Shown here: positions 6,259 through 7,764 of the stretch, piece by piece
Layout: each line of letters begins with the position of its first letter
How positions within the stretch are numbered: position 1 is the stretch's first letter
Assembly (NCBI GenBank): GCA_900555005.1
Contig: USJM01000079.1
Coordinates: 1-7,764, forward strand
Length of the DNA stretch: 7,764 nt
Direction: 5' to 3'
DNA from: an uncultured Lachnospiraceae bacterium
GTDB taxonomy: Bacteria > Bacillota_A > Clostridia > Lachnospirales > Lachnospiraceae
The notes under the pieces: model-generated
Told to the model about the DNA's origin: nothing
The model's database searches: none
What the model saw: the letters and a program-made list of their open reading frames with translations, nothing else
Position numbers and translations under genes: made by a program

Positions 6259-6816
6259 TCACGAACAGACAAGCGTGGCGCTGGCTGGCAGTACCTTCTC
6301 TTTGACCCAGTTCCAGGCGCCCATGAGGGTGCTGTCAATATAGTAGGCATCATCTGTGATGCCCTTGCTGTTTCTCATATATGCTTTATGGCGCATGCTC
6401 AGCCACTGTCCGAAGCTGCCGGTTACGGCCGCCGGATCAAAAGGCCGCGTCCTGAGAATTTTTTCAGTCAGATGATGAAGTCTCCATTCATACTTGACAT
6501 GCTCCTTGCTGCCATAGTGAAAGGCCGGGTTGTGAGGCCTTGAGAAGGAATCTCCAAGGTAGTGGAACCGAAGCCCGGCGGTATACCACCACAGCCAGCT
6601 GTCCCTGTAAGCCTTCCCGAAAAAAGAAACGATTTCCTCCCGTCTGACTGCATAGCTGTGCCCATATGACCAGTCGTTTATATGGTGACCCATGTAAGAG
6701 AATTTATTGTAGTCAGGCATCACACATCCGAGGCAGAAAGCCAGCTTCTCTGTCTTTGATATGTGCAGCGGACGAACCATCCGCTTTGCGTAATTCCAGT
6801 GATCAATTGTTCTCAT
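6259..6816 (-). CDS. Zinc-dependent phospholipase C-like protein (no signal peptide)
   Basis: The start at 6816 gives 185 residues (MRTIDHWNY); AAAGGA lies 8 nt upstream. A longer frame from 6861 is open but has no better ribosome binding site. The protein matches the zinc-dependent phospholipase C / S1-P1 nuclease fold. HYLGD-x5-H gives His85, Asp89 and His95, and H-x3-E gives His106 and Glu110. This is the same spacing as His118, Asp122, His128, His142 and Glu146 of the Bacillus cereus enzyme. His18, Asp35 (MPDYN) and His53 can supply the remaining ligands. Unlike secreted PLCs it has no signal peptide or membrane segment, so a cytosolic location is likely and the substrate is unknown. Similar short proteins occur as hypothetical or zinc-dependent PLC genes in Clostridia. 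It lies about 470 bp downstream of trmB on the same strand, so it probably has its own promoter. Confidence 0.75.
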   Translation of the reverse strand: MRTIDHWNYAKRMVRPLHISKTEKLAFCLGCVMPDYNKFSYMGHHINDWSYGHSYAVRREEIVSFFGKAYRDSWLWWYTAGLRFHYLGDSFSRPHNPAFHYGSKEHVKYEWRLHHLTEKILRTRPFDPAAVTGSFGQWLSMRHKAYMRNSKGITDDAYYIDSTLMGAWNWVKEKVLPASATLVCS

Positions 6817-6950
6817 TCGGTCATTCCTTTGCTGTAAATCCCTGCCGCTGATGGCTGGCACGCGTGCGCCTTACGGCTTGTCAGGCCGGCCTTGTCTGCG
6901 GGAACAGGGTATAAGTTGTTTGTATTGAAAGAAATATTGCCTGAATTTCT

Positions 6951-6974
6951 ACAAATGATTGTACATTCATTTGT
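6951..6974. repeat. 24-bp near-perfect palindrome, operator-like
   Basis: Arms ACAAATGA (6951-6958) and TCATTTGT (6967-6974) are perfectly complementary, and the centre TGTACA (6960-6965) is itself palindromic. Only the pair 6959/6966 mismatches, so 22 of 24 bases obey the dyad. It overlaps a TTGACA on the minus strand (6977-6972), so it could be an operator for the phospholipase C-like gene. Confidence 0.6.
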
Positions 6975-7061
6975 CAATGGTTTTCAGGCAAAAAAGACGG
7001 AAATGCTTCGATTTATCAGATTGAACAAAACGCCTAAGCCCTGCCGGAGAGCGGGTTTGAA

Positions 7062-7146
7062 TGTGGATAATGTGGATAAGTTCGTGTATAACTCGACATT
7101 TTCGGCCTTTTTTCGTCTTAGGTGTGTGGATAAACGGTGTGGAAAA
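7062..7146 (-). other. Cluster of DnaA boxes (oriC-like or DnaA-binding regulatory site)
   Basis: Read on the minus strand there are three perfect TTATCCACA boxes (7070-7062, 7079-7071, 7133-7125), one TTTTCCACA (7146-7138) and one TTATACACG (7091-7083), which differs from TTATNCACA only at the last base. All five have one orientation. Two are directly adjacent, and all lie within 85 bp. The spacer 7098-7115 is T-rich on the plus strand. Such density is typical of bacterial origins and of DnaA-titrating or DnaA-regulated sites. No dnaA, dnaN or rpmH is visible in the window, so I cannot say which of these it is. The presence of rplI and dnaB, which are origin-proximal in several Firmicutes, is compatible with an origin region. 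Confidence 0.75.
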
Positions 7147-7214
7147 CAATTCACGATGGCCGGATGGCTGTGCATCAGGGGGCTTGATTTTGTGCAGTTT
7201 CAAGACAGAAGGTC

Positions 7215-7272
7215 ATTATCTGACAATGAAGGGAAATGTGGCCGGACACAATTTACAGTAATTATCTGACAA
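7215..7272. repeat. Direct repeat of 12 nt, 46 bp apart
   Basis: ATTATCTGACAA occurs at 7215-7226 and again at 7261-7272, the second copy just beyond the trmB stop codon on the minus strand. The function is unknown. The repeat flanks an AT-rich segment next to the DnaA-box cluster. Confidence 0.6.
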
Positions 7273-7283
7273 ATATTCGGCAC

Positions 7284-7764
7284 TCAGTGCTCTTCAGCCG
7301 GAGGCCGGCTGATCATCTTGCAGATCGGGTTTCCCTGGGCGGAAAAACGTTCTTCATATTCTGTCATGACATTTCCCACCATCATATCCTCCTGGTGGTG
7401 CAGATCAAAGGTATGTGCCAGAAGAGTCCATCCTTCCGCTTCTGTCACTTCCTCGAGGGAAAATTCAAACAGATCTTTATTGTCCGTTTTAAATTCTACC
7501 GTTTCACCAGTTGTCAGAATCTGACTGTAACGAGCCAGAAATTCCTGGAAGTCAGTCTTCTTTTTGCATGACGTGCCTTTGGCCACGGATCAGAAAAATT
7601 CAGATAAATACGTTGTACCTCTCCTTTTTCAAAAATATCCGGAAGAATCCTTGCATCAATACACATAAACTTCAGATTATCCAGTTTTTCTCCGTCTGCT
7701 TCCATTCTTTCTCTCTTCTGCAGTGCACGAAGCAGAACACTGTCATACATCTCAACACCTATAT
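7284..7764 (-). pseudogene. trmB: tRNA (guanine-N7-)-methyltransferase TrmB, 3' part, with a one-base frameshift; 5' end beyond window
   Basis: TrmB uses S-adenosylmethionine to methylate G46 in the variable loop of tRNAs. From the window edge the frame reads IGVEMYDSVLLRALQKRE, then NLKFMCIDARILPDIF, then the family hallmark LNFSDPWPKARHAKRRLTSRNF. It then loses frame and stops at 7516-7514. The conserved continuation LARYSQIL, VEFKTDN, LLAHTFDLHH and NVMTEYEERF lies in the neighbouring frame and ends at 7284. Adding one A to the three-A run at 7539-7541 (plus strand) would join both parts without losing a conserved residue, so a single-base deletion is the simplest explanation. Both halves remain well conserved, so the change is either recent or a sequencing or assembly error. 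No programmed frameshift heptamer is obvious at the junction. Family identity is certain; whether the gene is really broken is not. Confidence 0.85.

Larger units (their letters stand above)
6817..7283. other. 467-bp non-coding region between phospholipase C-like gene and trmB
   Basis: No believable gene lies here. A 125-codon plus-strand frame (6892-7269) has no ribosome binding site and no family resemblance. The stretch is AT-rich around 6905-6980 and 7200-7275, and it contains the DnaA-box cluster, a 24-bp palindrome and a 12-nt direct repeat listed separately. A minus-strand TTGACA at 6977-6972 overlaps the palindrome, but I find only weak -10 candidates (TTGTAG or TGTAGA), so I do not call a promoter for the downstream gene. 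Confidence 0.6.

Noticed and set aside
6053..6262. Minus-strand frame encoding ARTLDTLIKSQVLYQLS
   Set aside because: This is the translated antisense of the tRNA-Lys gene, a common annotation artefact.
6892..7269. 125-codon plus-strand reading frame in the DnaA-box region
   Set aside because: No ribosome binding site, no family resemblance, and it runs across the DnaA boxes, palindrome and repeat; it looks like a chance frame.
7514..7586. Programmed ribosomal frameshift in trmB
   Set aside because: No standard slippery heptamer with a downstream structure is seen at the junction; a one-base deletion or sequencing error is simpler.

Overview
The window looks like chromosomal DNA from a moderately GC-rich Clostridia, most likely a Lachnospiraceae-type Firmicute. 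The evidence is the resemblance of the GdpP, L9, DnaB and TrmB proteins to that group, strong Shine-Dalgarno sequences, vegetative sigma-A promoters with 17-nt spacers, hairpin-plus-U terminators, and a tRNA gene without an encoded CCA end. The family assignment is an inference from protein flavour, not a search result.

Layout: positions 1-3632 hold a tightly packed plus-strand housekeeping operon. It contains the C-terminal part of the c-di-AMP phosphodiesterase GdpP, ribosomal protein L9 (rplI), the replicative helicase DnaB, and an MtnA-family sugar-phosphate isomerase. rplI and dnaB overlap by one base. A long GC-rich hairpin follows mtnA. From about 3748 a separate transcription unit starts with a perfect match to the WalR (YycF) box and a sigma-A promoter. 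It encodes an exported wall hydrolase: signal peptide, two SH3b domains, low-complexity Ala/Ser/Thr/Glu linkers with two copies of a 42-residue repeat, and a C-terminal NlpC/P60 peptidase. It ends at a strong intrinsic terminator (5732-5766). About 200 bp without a recognisable gene follow, then a promoter, tRNA-Lys(CTT) and its terminator.

The right side (6179-7764) is minus strand. It holds a small zinc-dependent phospholipase C-like protein without a signal peptide, and a 467-bp non-coding stretch. At the far right is the 3' part of trmB (tRNA m7G46 methyltransferase), which is interrupted by an apparent one-base deletion. The non-coding stretch contains a compact cluster of five DnaA-box-like 9-mers in one orientation, a 24-bp near-perfect palindrome and a 12-nt direct repeat. 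The cluster resembles part of a bacterial replication origin or a DnaA-titration/control site.

How it fits together: gdpP-rplI-dnaB links nucleotide second messenger turnover, translation and replication, and in other Firmicutes this group lies near the origin, which agrees with the DnaA-box cluster. The wall hydrolase is plausibly controlled by the WalRK cell-wall two-component system, as are the B. subtilis D,L-endopeptidases. I do not see a CRISPR array, transposon, prophage or defence system. The most unusual items are the DnaA-box cluster away from any visible dnaA gene, the frameshifted trmB, the Ser in place of the first His of the GdpP DHH motif, and the repeat-bearing wall hydrolase.
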